Source: Gammaproteobacteria bacterium
Lineage (GTDB): Bacteria; Pseudomonadota; Gammaproteobacteria; Steroidobacterales; Woeseiaceae
Direction: 5' to 3'
Assembly (NCBI GenBank): GCA_029881015.1
Contig: JAOUNK010000122.1
Location: 1-9,054, forward strand
DNA length: 9,054 nt
The notes under the pieces: model-generated
Seen by the model: only the letters and a program-made list of their open reading frames with translations
Told to the model about the DNA's origin: nothing
The model's database searches: none
Part shown: positions 1 to 5,595 of the stretch, piece by piece
How the letters are laid out: each line of letters begins with the position of its first letter
Position numbering within the stretch: position 1 is the first letter of the stretch
Translations under genes and position numbers: made by a program

Positions 1-89
1 TGCGGCAAGCCGAGCCCCTGCGTAAAAAACTCTGCCATTGGCTGCGCCTCTTCGGCTACAGCGCAAAATCGAAGACCGAGAACTTTCAC
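1..89 (-). CDS. VOC (glyoxalase/bleomycin-resistance fold) protein, N-terminal fragment
   Basis: Only the first 29 codons lie in the window; the gene runs off the left edge. I chose a GTG start at 89-87 because an AGGAG sits at 99-95 with a 5-base spacer, and the reading frame has a stop (the TGA of the upstream gene, 113-111) just ahead with no other start between. The peptide begins VKVLGLRFCAVAEEAQPMAE and continues to a Phe-Phe and a Gly-Leu-Gly-Leu-Pro. This matches the opening beta-strand, helix and 'FY..xLGL' turn of vicinal-oxygen-chelate proteins, which are metal-dependent lyases, dioxygenases or drug-binding proteins built from paired beta-alpha-beta-beta-beta units. It lies 21 bases after the TerB-like gene, on the same strand, so it is probably the next gene of the same operon. 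Substrate unknown; the family call rests on a short stretch. Confidence 0.66.
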   Translation of the reverse strand, partial: MKVLGLRFCAVAEEAQPMAEFFTQGLGLP

Positions 90-110
90 CGCTACTCCTG
101 TTCGCCTCCG

Positions 111-581
111 TCAGTCGCCCGGCGTGGTCTCTGCAAAGTAGCGGTCAAACGCCCGATGCACCGTCTCCGGGGAAATTCCAACCGCCTCCATCGCCTTGCT
201 GAACTGCTCCATCTCAGCGGCATGTCGAGTGCCGTCGGCGGCGACAACCTTGAGTCCCATGAGGGCAATATCTTCCTTGTCGCCATCCGACAGTGTCGGG
301 CCGAGGTCAGCCAATAGCGTGGTCAGCATTGGCTTGTCCGTCAGTTCGGACATCGCCGTGGTGATTAGCTCCAGGGACTCGGCCCCCTGCAAATGAAAGT
401 GTCTCTCGATGAGTTCGATCATCTTTGCGGCCTCTTCGGGTTCGATACTGCCGCTGCCGCGGGCTACGAACACCAGTAGCGCCGCGACCAGGAACTGCGA
501 GTCGTAGGAACTCGTTCCCGCCTCGGTCTCAACGATCAGCTTCGTGCCTTGGAGACGGGAACTCAGTATTTCTGTCGTCAT
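111..581 (-). CDS. TerB-like (tellurite-resistance TerB fold) protein
   Basis: A soluble protein of about 156 residues. From residue 30 on it follows the all-helical TerB/DjlA-N fold: hydrophobic helix 30-40, acidic helix 47-64, then a second half with 'LSDGDKEDIALMGLKVVAADG' character (97-117) and 'EMEQFSKAMEAVGIS' (123-137). The acidic 'D...E' pattern around 99-104 and 116 resembles the metal-binding surface of TerB. The family acts in metal or oxyanion stress and as a stand-alone accessory domain; no TerC, TerD or TerZ neighbour is visible, so tellurite resistance is not implied. I chose the ATG at 581, preceded by GGTGA with a 5-base spacer. A GTG at 590 would add three residues and overlap the DUF1801 stop as GTGA, and is a real alternative. 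The next gene, a VOC protein, starts 21 bases downstream. Confidence 0.8.
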   Translation of the reverse strand: MTTEILSSRLQGTKLIVETEAGTSSYDSQFLVAALLVFVARGSGSIEPEEAAKMIELIERHFHLQGAESLELITTAMSELTDKPMLTTLLADLGPTLSDGDKEDIALMGLKVVAADGTRHAAEMEQFSKAMEAVGISPETVHRAFDRYFAETTPGD

Positions 582-586
582 TCGAT

Positions 587-1009
587 TCACCAGGTCTCGT
601 AATTCTTGCGCATGTACTGAACGGAGCCGTCGATGAGCTGCTGGAGCACTTCCTCATCCACATCGGAGAGCCGCTTGATGTACAGGCATGACTTGCCGGT
701 CTTGTACTTGCCCAGCCTGGCCATGAGCGAATCATAACGTTTGAAGCCGGCCAGGATGTAAACGGTGAGTGCCTGTTTGCGCGGCGAAAAACCGGTGATC
801 ATGAAATCGCCCTCACGGCCGCTCTCGTACTTGTAGTGGTAAGTCCCGTAGCCGACGATGCCGGGTCCCCACATCTGTGCGCGTTTCCCTGTCGCCTTGC
901 GCATCATTGCAGCGACCTTGCGAGCATCGGCGCGCTTCTCCCTGTCATCGATCGCATTGATGAACTCGGTCACGCTCGCCTTTGTCACTTTCGTCTTGTT
1001 CTCAGCCAT
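587..1009 (-). CDS. DUF1801 family protein
   Basis: A soluble protein of 140 residues. The stretch from residue 46, 'MWGPGIVGYGTYHYKYESG', followed by 'FMITGFSPRKQALTVYI' (69-85) and 'LGKYKTGKSCLYIKRLSDVD' (99-118), is the hallmark of DUF1801 proteins, which share a fold with the YdhG/MmcQ-type small alpha-beta proteins. The biochemical role is unknown. The N-terminal helix (about 11-40) is charged and probably forms the 'FI.AIDD..KR.DA' segment typical of the family. The full family length is present and there is no frameshift. The gene starts 12 bases after the upp stop with a purine-rich GGGCGAGG just upstream of the ATG, and its TGA touches or overlaps the start of the TerB-like gene, so the three are likely cotranscribed. 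Confidence 0.88.
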   Translation of the reverse strand: MAENKTKVTKASVTEFINAIDDREKRADARKVAAMMRKATGKRAQMWGPGIVGYGTYHYKYESGREGDFMITGFSPRKQALTVYILAGFKRYDSLMARLGKYKTGKSCLYIKRLSDVDEEVLQQLIDGSVQYMRKNYETW

Positions 1010-1021
1010 CGCCTCGCCCGC

Positions 1022-1645
1022 CTAGTTGGAGGTACCAAACAAGCGATCTCCAGCGTCGCCCAGGCCCGGAACGATATACTTCCTCTCGTTCAGGCGATCG
1101 TCGATCGCCGCTGCGTAAATCTTCACATCCGGGTGAGCCGCCTCGACGAGTTCAATACCCTCGGGGCAGGTAACGATACAGATGACGACGATATGCTCGG
1201 CACCGCTGCTCTTGAGAAGGTCCAGTGCGGCCACGGTCGAGCCGCCTGTCGCCAGCATCGGGTCGATGACAATACAGGTACCGCCCTCGATCTGACCCGG
1301 AAAGCGTTCGTAGTAGGTTACCGGCTTCTTCGTTTCTTCGTCCCGGTACAGGCCGACGAAGCCGACGCGGGCAGTCGGTACCAGCTCGAGAATACCTTCA
1401 AGCATGCCGACACCGGCACGCAGTATCGGTACGACGACGATGTCTGTGTCGATCTTGCGGCACCTCGCCTCGGCTATGGGCGTCTGGACAATCACCTCTT
1501 TCGTCTTGATGTTCTTGAGCGCCTCGTAGCATACGAACTTGGTGATCTCTGTCGCAAGTTCGCGAAAGCGTTTATGCCCGGTGTCTGACGCACGAATGAT
1601 GCCCAGTTTGTGCTGTACGCAGGGATGATCAATCTGTATGGCCAT
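1022..1645 (-). CDS. upp: Uracil phosphoribosyltransferase
   Basis: Cytosolic pyrimidine-salvage enzyme that converts uracil and PRPP to UMP and pyrophosphate. It is a complete protein of 207 residues, the usual length for the family. Diagnostic blocks are 'VVPILRAGVGMLEG' (71-84), the PRPP-binding loop 'VIDPMLATGGST' (126-137), and the C-terminal uracil-binding block 'YIVPGLGDAGDRLFGT' (190-205). The N-terminal 'HPCVQHKLGIIR' and 'FRELATEI' segments are also typical. The mid-part (about 50-66) is short compared with the Escherichia coli protein, where this region is a few residues longer. The start ATG is preceded by GGAG with a 7-base spacer, and this site overlaps the neighbourhood of the upstream VOC stop 12 bases away. 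No uraA permease gene follows; the next gene is DUF1801, so this is not the upp-uraA arrangement of enterobacteria. Confidence 0.97.
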   Translation of the reverse strand: MAIQIDHPCVQHKLGIIRASDTGHKRFRELATEITKFVCYEALKNIKTKEVIVQTPIAEARCRKIDTDIVVVPILRAGVGMLEGILELVPTARVGFVGLYRDEETKKPVTYYERFPGQIEGGTCIVIDPMLATGGSTVAALDLLKSSGAEHIVVICIVTCPEGIELVEAAHPDVKIYAAAIDDRLNERKYIVPGLGDAGDRLFGTSN

Positions 1646-1657
1646 GCAGGTACTCCA

Positions 1658-2017
1658 TTACTCTGTCGTTTCCGACCAAATGGCGAACTCCGTGCCGACA
1701 GGGTCGACGAAGTGGAAACGGCGGCCTCCCGGAAACGGAAATATCGCCTGGCTGATCGTGCCGCCAAGCTCCTGTACACGCGCTACATCGCGTTCCAGGT
1801 CATCGCTGTAGAAGACCAGCAGCACTCCGGTCGCCGGCGCGGGCTTATCCGCCTTGCGGATTCCACCGTCGAGCCGCCCATCGCTGAAACTGAAGTATTC
1901 GTCACCCCATTCCTGGAACTCCCAGCCAAACATGCTTTGGAAAAACGCTCGCGCTTTCGGCAGATCCGTCGCGGGAATCTCTACATAGTCAATTCGGTTC
2001 TCGGGTCTCAATGGCAT
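1658..2017 (-). CDS. VOC family protein (glyoxalase-like)
   Basis: A small cytosolic protein of 119 residues with one complete VOC unit pair. It opens with 'RIDYVEIPATDLPKARAFF' (9-27) and 'MFGWEFQEWGDEYFSF' (29-44), and ends with 'RRFHFVDPVGTEFAIWSE' (99-116). That last segment contains the 'F.DP.G...' turn and a Glu (110) where the family places a metal ligand. The subgroup is close to proteins annotated as putative glyoxalase or antibiotic-resistance VOC proteins; the substrate cannot be read from the sequence. Start choice is uncertain: an AGGGAG lies immediately against the ATG at 2017, which is too close, whereas it sits 6 bases from an in-frame TTG at 2011 (residue 3). The fold is intact either way. 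It starts 11 bases after the 131-residue gene and is followed by upp after 12 bases. Confidence 0.88.
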   Translation of the reverse strand: MPLRPENRIDYVEIPATDLPKARAFFQSMFGWEFQEWGDEYFSFSDGRLDGGIRKADKPAPATGVLLVFYSDDLERDVARVQELGGTISQAIFPFPGGRRFHFVDPVGTEFAIWSETTE

Positions 2018-2028
2018 CTCCCTGGATC

Positions 2029-2424
2029 TCAGGCGCTTTTTAGTCGTAGCAGCGGACGCTCGCCAACGAGGGACACGGTACCAAATTCGCCACTGATTGC
2101 GTATCGGCCGTCATCGAGAACGACCAGGTCGCTGATCGCCCCATGTCCTAATTTCCCTGCGATTTCAGTCACTTCGCTGCCAGTAACCTGCGTCGACTGC
2201 AGCTCGTCGCAATACGCAAACGCGATCGTCGCGGGCCGAATGCACACCTTCTCGGCGGGTCGGGGTGTTTCGTAGAATGGATGCTCGGGCTCGAGGACGA
2301 GGTCCACATCGACGATGAGTGCCTCACCCTCCATATGCCAGGACAGTACGAACGACCGCGACAAATCGATGTCGGCAAACTCGCGCAACTGCCGCCAGGT
2401 GACTGTCGCCGCATCGTCACTCAT
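2029..2424 (-). CDS. Hypothetical protein, unrecognised family
   Basis: A complete 131-residue protein with no signal peptide and no membrane segment. I do not recognise the family. The middle carries alternating hydrophobic strands: 'RSFVLSWHMEG' (23-33), 'ALIVDVDLVLEPEHPFYETP' (35-54), 'KVCIRPATIAFAYC' (59-72). The C-terminal half, 'GAISDLVVLDDGRYAISGEF' (95-114) then 'TVSLVGERPLLRL' (116-128), looks like a beta-rich meander ending in a hairpin. The protein is acidic. Codon use and composition resemble the neighbours, and a GGGAG lies 9 bases before the ATG, so I treat it as a real gene. Its ATG lies 3 bases after the cupin stop and its TGA ends 11 bases before the next VOC gene, so it is probably translated together with them. 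A function in the same pathway as the cupin is possible but not shown. Confidence 0.8.
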   Translation of the reverse strand: MSDDAATVTWRQLREFADIDLSRSFVLSWHMEGEALIVDVDLVLEPEHPFYETPRPAEKVCIRPATIAFAYCDELQSTQVTGSEVTEIAGKLGHGAISDLVVLDDGRYAISGEFGTVSLVGERPLLRLKSA

Positions 2425-2427
2425 GAT

Positions 2428-2832
2428 TCACGTCTCCCGGACGGGCTCCGCGGCATTGATCGTGCCCTCGCCCGGCGTGATAAACATCATGACCGAATGC
2501 GCGTGTACGCGAGCTGTGTGCCAAGTGTCCCGAGGTACGATAACGAAGGTTCCCGGTTCAGTCATGCGCACGGTCTCGTCGCCGCCGTCCTTCGCGAGAA
2601 CCAGGTCGGCATCGCCCGACACCAGGATGACAAATTCGTCGCCCGCCGGATGGACTTCCCACGTAGTCCAGTCGTCGCCGAACGCGTAGCTCGATATCAG
2701 AAGGTGGCCGGCGAAATCCTTGTATTCCTCGTCAAGCCGCTCATGGAGATCCGGGGTCACCTCGACGGTATCGGCACCGAACTCGTCGTTCAATACGACG
2801 AAGTTCGATGCGAGCCTCAATGCCTGTCCCAT
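2428..2832 (-). CDS. Cupin domain protein
   Basis: A small single-domain cupin of 134 residues, counted from the ATG at 2832. This start has a perfect AGGAGG (2842-2837) 4 bases upstream; a longer reading to 2865 would overlap the previous gene's stop and lacks such a site. Cupin motif 1 appears as 'VHPAGDEFVILVSGDADL' (60-77), giving His61 and Glu66 as candidate metal ligands and Gly73 as the conserved turn. Motif 2 appears as 'GTFVIVPRDTWHTARVH' (94-110) with His105. The second histidine of the classical motif 1 HxH is absent, so metal binding would use a reduced ligand set. Cupins of this size range from isomerases and dioxygenases to ligand sensors; no substrate can be named. It follows the VIT-like gene by 8 bases and precedes the 131-residue gene by 3. 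Confidence 0.85.
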   Translation of the reverse strand: MGQALRLASNFVVLNDEFGADTVEVTPDLHERLDEEYKDFAGHLLISSYAFGDDWTTWEVHPAGDEFVILVSGDADLVLAKDGGDETVRMTEPGTFVIVPRDTWHTARVHAHSVMMFITPGEGTINAAEPVRET

Positions 2833-2836
2833 GGTG

Positions 2837-2842
2837 CCTCCT
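2837..2842 (-). promoter_or_regulatory. Shine-Dalgarno AGGAGG deciding the cupin start
   Basis: On the minus strand AGGAGG lies 4 bases before the ATG at 2832 and overlaps the TAG stop (2843-2841) of the VIT-like gene. It is one of the strongest ribosome sites in the window and fixes the cupin start at 2832 rather than at the upstream in-frame start at 2865. Confidence 0.8.
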
Positions 2843-3329
2843 AACCGAACGTGCTGGCCACCCAAACGCCGATGTAGTGCGAAAGTACGAGTACCAGTAT
2901 GGCGATACCAACATGCTCGCCAATGATCGCCGGCGGGGACTCATCCTGTGACTTCGCGAGAAAATAGCTCAACACCACAATGACCAGAAGCCCCCAGATA
3001 ACCGATGTGATGACGGCCGGGCCAAGCGGCAGCAGCAACAACGGAACCGCGAAACTGATCGAGAAAACAAACTTCGTCAAAAACGTAACGATCGTCGCCG
3101 CCCACACGTGCTTGTGATCGGTATCCGGATTAGCCTCTTCAGCCAGGTGGATACCGAGCGCATCCGACATCGCGTCGGCCACGGCAATCACCAGGATGCC
3201 GCCCAGCACCGCGGTGATCGACCTGGTGCCCGAGTTCAGGCCGACGATTAGCCCGATCGTCGTAATGACGCCCGATGTGGCGCCGAAGAACAAGCCGGTG
3301 CGGGCGCCGTCGCCCTTGAATATTTCCAT
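2841..3329 (-). CDS. VIT1/CCC1-like integral membrane protein
   Basis: A 162-residue inner-membrane protein with about five hydrophobic segments (roughly 13-32, 36-56, 76-101, 104-125, 137-158). The opening 'GLFFGATSGVITTIGLIVGL' (12-31) followed by 'AVLGGILVIAVADAMSDALG' (40-59) and 'IHLAEEAN' (60-67) has the layout of the VIT1/CCC1 family, which exports or sequesters iron and manganese across membranes. In canonical members the first helix carries an Asp-Gly pair; here the aligned position is Ser-Gly. A polar stretch 'DTDHKHVW' (69-76) lies between TM2 and TM3, short compared with the metal-binding domain of plant VIT1. It may be a transporter or a relative with another role. It starts one base after the GNAT stop, without a clear ribosome site, so translation is probably coupled to that gene. 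Confidence 0.68.
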   Translation of the reverse strand: MEIFKGDGARTGLFFGATSGVITTIGLIVGLNSGTRSITAVLGGILVIAVADAMSDALGIHLAEEANPDTDHKHVWAATIVTFLTKFVFSISFAVPLLLLPLGPAVITSVIWGLLVIVVLSYFLAKSQDESPPAIIGEHVGIAILVLVLSHYIGVWVASTFG

Positions 3330-3330
3330 A

Positions 3331-3855
3331 CTACTGCTGTCCCAACGCCTTGCTGTAGAGGCAGATCGCCGCGTCGTCCCCGGGCATTGTAATCATTTCG
3401 ACAAACTCCAGGCCCAGCTTTTTTATCAGCCCCACGGACGGGGCGTTGTCCGGTGAGACGATTGCCGCCAGTTCCGCGAGGTGCAGGTCGTCGCGCGCGT
3501 GTGCCAGGACAGCAAAGGAGGCTTCGCCGGCGTAGCCCTGGCCGCAGAATTCCGGCAGAACGCCGAAGCCAATGTCGGGATACTCCAGGTTATCGCGTTT
3601 GAACAAGCCGCAGATCCCCATCCTGACGCCATCGCTCTTGCGCACCATGGCGTAGGGACCGAAACCATAGTCGGCATACAGTTTCAGCGCGCCGGCTCGC
3701 ATCGCCTCCTGCGCCTCTGCAATAGTCCGCACACCTCGATCCCCGACATTCCTGATAAACGCGGGGTCGTTCCACACGGCGAGAAGAAGGTCGGCGTCAT
3801 CGAGGGTAACGCGACGCAGGATGAGCCGGTCCGTTTCCAGCTGCCATTCGGCCAT
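3331..3855 (-). CDS. GNAT family N-acetyltransferase (RimJ/RimL type)
   Basis: A cytosolic acetyl-CoA-dependent N-acyltransferase of 174 residues. The N-terminal 'LETDRLILRRVTLDDADLLL' (6-25) is the standard opening of the RimJ/RimL-like subgroup (Acetyltransf_3). 'DIGFGVLPEFCGQGYAGEA' (94-112) contains the pyrophosphate-binding loop (GQGYAG) between beta-4 and helix 3. 'VSPDNAPSVGLIKKLGLEFV' (133-152) is the usual motif B with the Asn and the 'KLG' turn. The acceptor could be a ribosomal protein N-terminus, a small amine or an antibiotic; the sequence does not tell. I chose the ATG at 3855 because it forms TGATG with the stop of the DUF1761 gene, a typical coupled junction. An ATG at 3864 would add three residues. 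Confidence 0.92.
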   Translation of the reverse strand: MAEWQLETDRLILRRVTLDDADLLLAVWNDPAFIRNVGDRGVRTIAEAQEAMRAGALKLYADYGFGPYAMVRKSDGVRMGICGLFKRDNLEYPDIGFGVLPEFCGQGYAGEASFAVLAHARDDLHLAELAAIVSPDNAPSVGLIKKLGLEFVEMITMPGDDAAICLYSKALGQQ

Positions 3856-4244
3856 CAGTGCCATGCCCCGAGTATGAGCCCGTAGAGAACGAACTGGGTC
3901 GTGTGATAGCCGCCGTCGATCAACCAGGCGACGATCGGGCGATTCGCGAACTGGTAGTTGATCCCGAAACTCATCGCCACGAAGCCGACACCCACCAAAA
4001 GTCCGGCTTTCCAGGCTTCCGACAATACCGGGGACGGCCCGAGCAGCATGGCAAACACGAGGGCGGCAACCAATGCGAACACAAAGCTCAGGCCGAAGAC
4101 CCTGGCTGGATGCCCGTTGTCCTTATCGCTGCGTCCCATGGCCTTGTTCCACGGTTTCAGAAACAGGGCCGGGGAATACCATAGCCCGCCCAGGACGAAA
4201 CTCGAGGCAGCCGCGGCAAGCACGGCCAGAAAGTTGATACTCAT
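3855..4244 (-). CDS. DUF1761 family membrane protein
   Basis: A 129-residue inner-membrane protein with four hydrophobic segments (about 4-23, 49-69, 78-97, 109-127). The first segment ends in 'FVLGGLWYSPALF' (16-28), the signature of DUF1761 proteins, whose function is unknown. A hydrophilic loop with Lys, Asp and His residues (31-48) joins TM1 and TM2. The start ATG has an excellent AGGAGG at 4258-4253 with an 8-base spacer. That site is formed by the last codons (AGG AGG GGG) of the upstream methyltransferase, so the end of that gene seems shaped by the needs of this one. The stop overlaps the GNAT start (TGATG). Confidence 0.85.
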   Translation of the reverse strand: MSINFLAVLAAAASSFVLGGLWYSPALFLKPWNKAMGRSDKDNGHPARVFGLSFVFALVAALVFAMLLGPSPVLSEAWKAGLLVGVGFVAMSFGINYQFANRPIVAWLIDGGYHTTQFVLYGLILGAWH

Positions 4245-4246
4245 TA

Positions 4247-4867
4247 CTACCCCCTCCTGATCCAGCAGGAATACAGGAACTGCTGCGCTGCACCCAGCGG
4301 TGTCTCGTGGTTTACGAGTTCATGGGATTGCAGCTCGAACTCGGCGCCCAGCAGTTCCTCCAACATGCCGACAGTGTAGCGGCGAACTTCAAGGCCGCTG
4401 CACTTGAGCGGACCGTCGGGACCGAACGTCGCGATAATCGCGTAGCCACCCGGTGCGAGCGCTTTTCTGAGCACCTCGACATAGCGTGTCCGGTCGGCAG
4501 CCTCCGTGAGGAAATGCAATGCCGCCCGATCGTGCCAGAGCCGGTACGGGCGCTCCGGTTCAAACTCCGTAACGTCCATGTGCACCCAATTGACGCGAGC
4601 TGCGCGGGCGCCCAGCCTGTCCTGAGCCTGGTCGAACGCGCCCGCTGCGAGGTCGAGCACGGTCACGTCCCTGTATCCCGCATCCAGCAGGCAATCGACC
4701 AGCGTCGACGCGCCCCCACCGATATCGATGATTGCGTCCTCGGTTGAAAGCGAGGTGCCGCGCATAAGGGCAAGCGACTTGTCCGGCACCGCCTGGTACC
4801 AGGACACCTCAGTCGATGCTTTGTTACCGTAAACGTCTTCCCAGTGAGTCCGGCGCCCGACGGTCAC
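4247..4867 (-). CDS. Class I SAM-dependent methyltransferase
   Basis: A soluble Rossmann-fold methyltransferase of 206 residues. Motif I is 'AIIDIGGGASTLVD' (45-58), the acidic end of beta-2 is 'VTVLDLA' (68-74), the adenine-contacting 'HMDVTEF' follows (96-102), and 'YRLWHDRAALHFL' (108-120) is beta-4. 'LAPGGYAIIATF' (137-148) is the post-motif strand. The N-terminal 'HWEDVYGNKASTEVSWYQ' (8-25) is characteristic of a family of small methyltransferases often annotated only as SAM-dependent or trans-aconitate-like; a Cys (156) lies before 'SGLEVRRYT'. The substrate is unknown. Translation probably starts at GTG 4867, which forms GTGA with the stop of the PH-domain gene. It ends 2 bases before the DUF1761 start. 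Confidence 0.92.
   Translation of the reverse strand: MTVGRRTHWEDVYGNKASTEVSWYQAVPDKSLALMRGTSLSTEDAIIDIGGGASTLVDCLLDAGYRDVTVLDLAAGAFDQAQDRLGARAARVNWVHMDVTEFEPERPYRLWHDRAALHFLTEAADRTRYVEVLRKALAPGGYAIIATFGPDGPLKCSGLEVRRYTVGMLEELLGAEFELQSHELVNHETPLGAAQQFLYSCWIRRG
4253..4258 (-). promoter_or_regulatory. Shine-Dalgarno AGGAGG embedded in the methyltransferase C-terminus
   Basis: The minus-strand bases form AGGAGG (followed by GGG) 8 bases ahead of the DUF1761 ATG at 4244. They are also the two AGG arginine codons near the end of the methyltransferase. AGG is generally a rare arginine codon, so its use twice in a row here is best explained by ribosome recruitment for the next gene. Confidence 0.75.
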
Positions 4868-5283
4868 TGCGACGCCTGCCTGGCCTGCTCAATTGCGCGG
4901 ATGAAACCCGCCTTGTCTTGTGGCGAGACGAGGACGAACTTCCTCTTGCCCAGGGATATCTTCAACCGATCGAGAGACAGCGCCGGCGACGACAAGGGAT
5001 TCCGGCTTGGCGTGATGTCCCTGATGTCGGCGACCGGGACTTTCCACCTGAACGGTCCGGACACAATGCGCAGGGTATCGCCGGCAATCGTGTAGTGCGT
5101 ATTCCTGAAAATCGCGAAGACCAACAGGATCACGACGACGGTAACCACCGCGACGAGCAGGCGAATCGGCCAGGGTGTTTCCTCGATAAGAACGGCGATC
5201 AGCGCCGCGATCAGGCCGCCGATCGCCAATACCATTACGGGAATCAACCAGCCGTCGACCTTCGATGCAAACCGAGTCTCCAT
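4864..5283 (-). CDS. Membrane-anchored bacterial PH-domain protein (bPH type)
   Basis: A 139-residue protein with two transmembrane helices (about 12-33 and 38-59) followed by a cytosolic-type domain. The part after residue 60, 'THYTIAGDTLRIVSGPFRWK' (62-81), 'VPVADIRDITPSRNPLSSPA' (82-101) and 'LSLDRLKIS' (102-110) ending in 'FVLVSPQDKAGFIRAI' (116-131), matches the bacterial PH domain found in small membrane proteins of unknown role (bPH_6-like). The 'SRNPLSSPALSLDRL' core is the most diagnostic segment. Ligand and partners are unknown. An AGGG lies 3 bases before the ATG. The gene follows a 53-base gap and its TGA overlaps the GTG of the methyltransferase, so it could be the first gene of a sub-operon. 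Confidence 0.86.
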   Translation of the reverse strand: METRFASKVDGWLIPVMVLAIGGLIAALIAVLIEETPWPIRLLVAVVTVVVILLVFAIFRNTHYTIAGDTLRIVSGPFRWKVPVADIRDITPSRNPLSSPALSLDRLKISLGKRKFVLVSPQDKAGFIRAIEQARQASQ

Positions 5284-5336
5284 TTGCCCTAAAGCCTAAT
5301 CCCCAGCCTGTTCGCAATCAAGGCTGCATGTCGCGC
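5284..5336. other. Intergenic gap with a small inverted repeat
   Basis: This is the only gap of more than about 20 bases inside the minus-strand gene string. It holds one imperfect stem: CAGCCT at 5304-5309 and AGGCTG at 5321-5326 with an 11-base loop. No run of T follows on the minus strand, so it does not look like an intrinsic terminator, and I see no convincing -35/-10 pair. It may serve mRNA processing or be chance. Confidence 0.4.
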
Positions 5337-5591
5337 CTAGATGCCCATCCTTACAAGCGCATCGATGACTTCCCGCATGAAACGCTCGGCGGCCGGGTAG
5401 CGCGTGGCAAAACCTGCCTCGACTTCTTTCGCGCGTTCGATCAGTGCATTCACTTCCTCGTCGTTTTCGATGACGTTGTGAATATCGGTGTCGAGATCGG
5501 CCATGAGCGTCCTGAGCTCATCATCCATATCCGTGCTGCGGATTTCCTCCTGCAGCTGCGCCAGTAATTTCTTGATTCGATCCTTGCTCAT
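5337..5591 (-). CDS. DUF4404 family protein
   Basis: A small acidic, helical protein of 84 residues. I chose the ATG at 5591 because 'MSKDRIKKLLAQLQEEI' is the standard start of the DUF4404 family. The reading frame extends upstream to 5684, but only by antisense-like overlap with trpS and with no ribosome site. 'DMDDELRTLMADLDTDIHNV' (21-40) and 'AAERFMREVIDALVRMGI' (67-84) match the two conserved halves of the family. Heptad-like spacing of hydrophobics suggests a coiled-coil or helical hairpin. Function is unknown. It starts 4 bases after the trpS stop, with GAGGG overlapping that stop, so it is probably translated by ribosomes finishing trpS. Confidence 0.87.
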   Translation of the reverse strand: MSKDRIKKLLAQLQEEIRSTDMDDELRTLMADLDTDIHNVIENDEEVNALIERAKEVEAGFATRYPAAERFMREVIDALVRMGI

Positions 5592-5595
5592 GCCC

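Noticed and set aside
111..581. Tellurite-resistance (ter) operon
   Set aside because: Only a stand-alone TerB-like domain is present; there is no TerC, TerD, TerE or TerZ gene nearby.
836..1588. Plus-strand open frame of 250 residues
   Set aside because: It lies antisense across upp and the DUF1801 gene, both clear families. The protein has no recognisable domain and is rich in Arg, His and Cys, as is typical for shadow frames in GC-rich DNA.
1610..2275. Plus-strand open frame of 221 residues
   Set aside because: It crosses the VOC gene and part of the 131-residue gene in antisense, with low-complexity Arg/Ser-rich content and no domain.
111..4867. Integron cassette array
   Set aside because: The gene families fit, but junctions of 0 to 21 bases leave no space for attC sites, and no integrase is visible.
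5304..5326. Intrinsic terminator between DUF4404 and the PH-domain gene
   Set aside because: The 6-base stem has an 11-base loop and no T-run follows on the minus strand.
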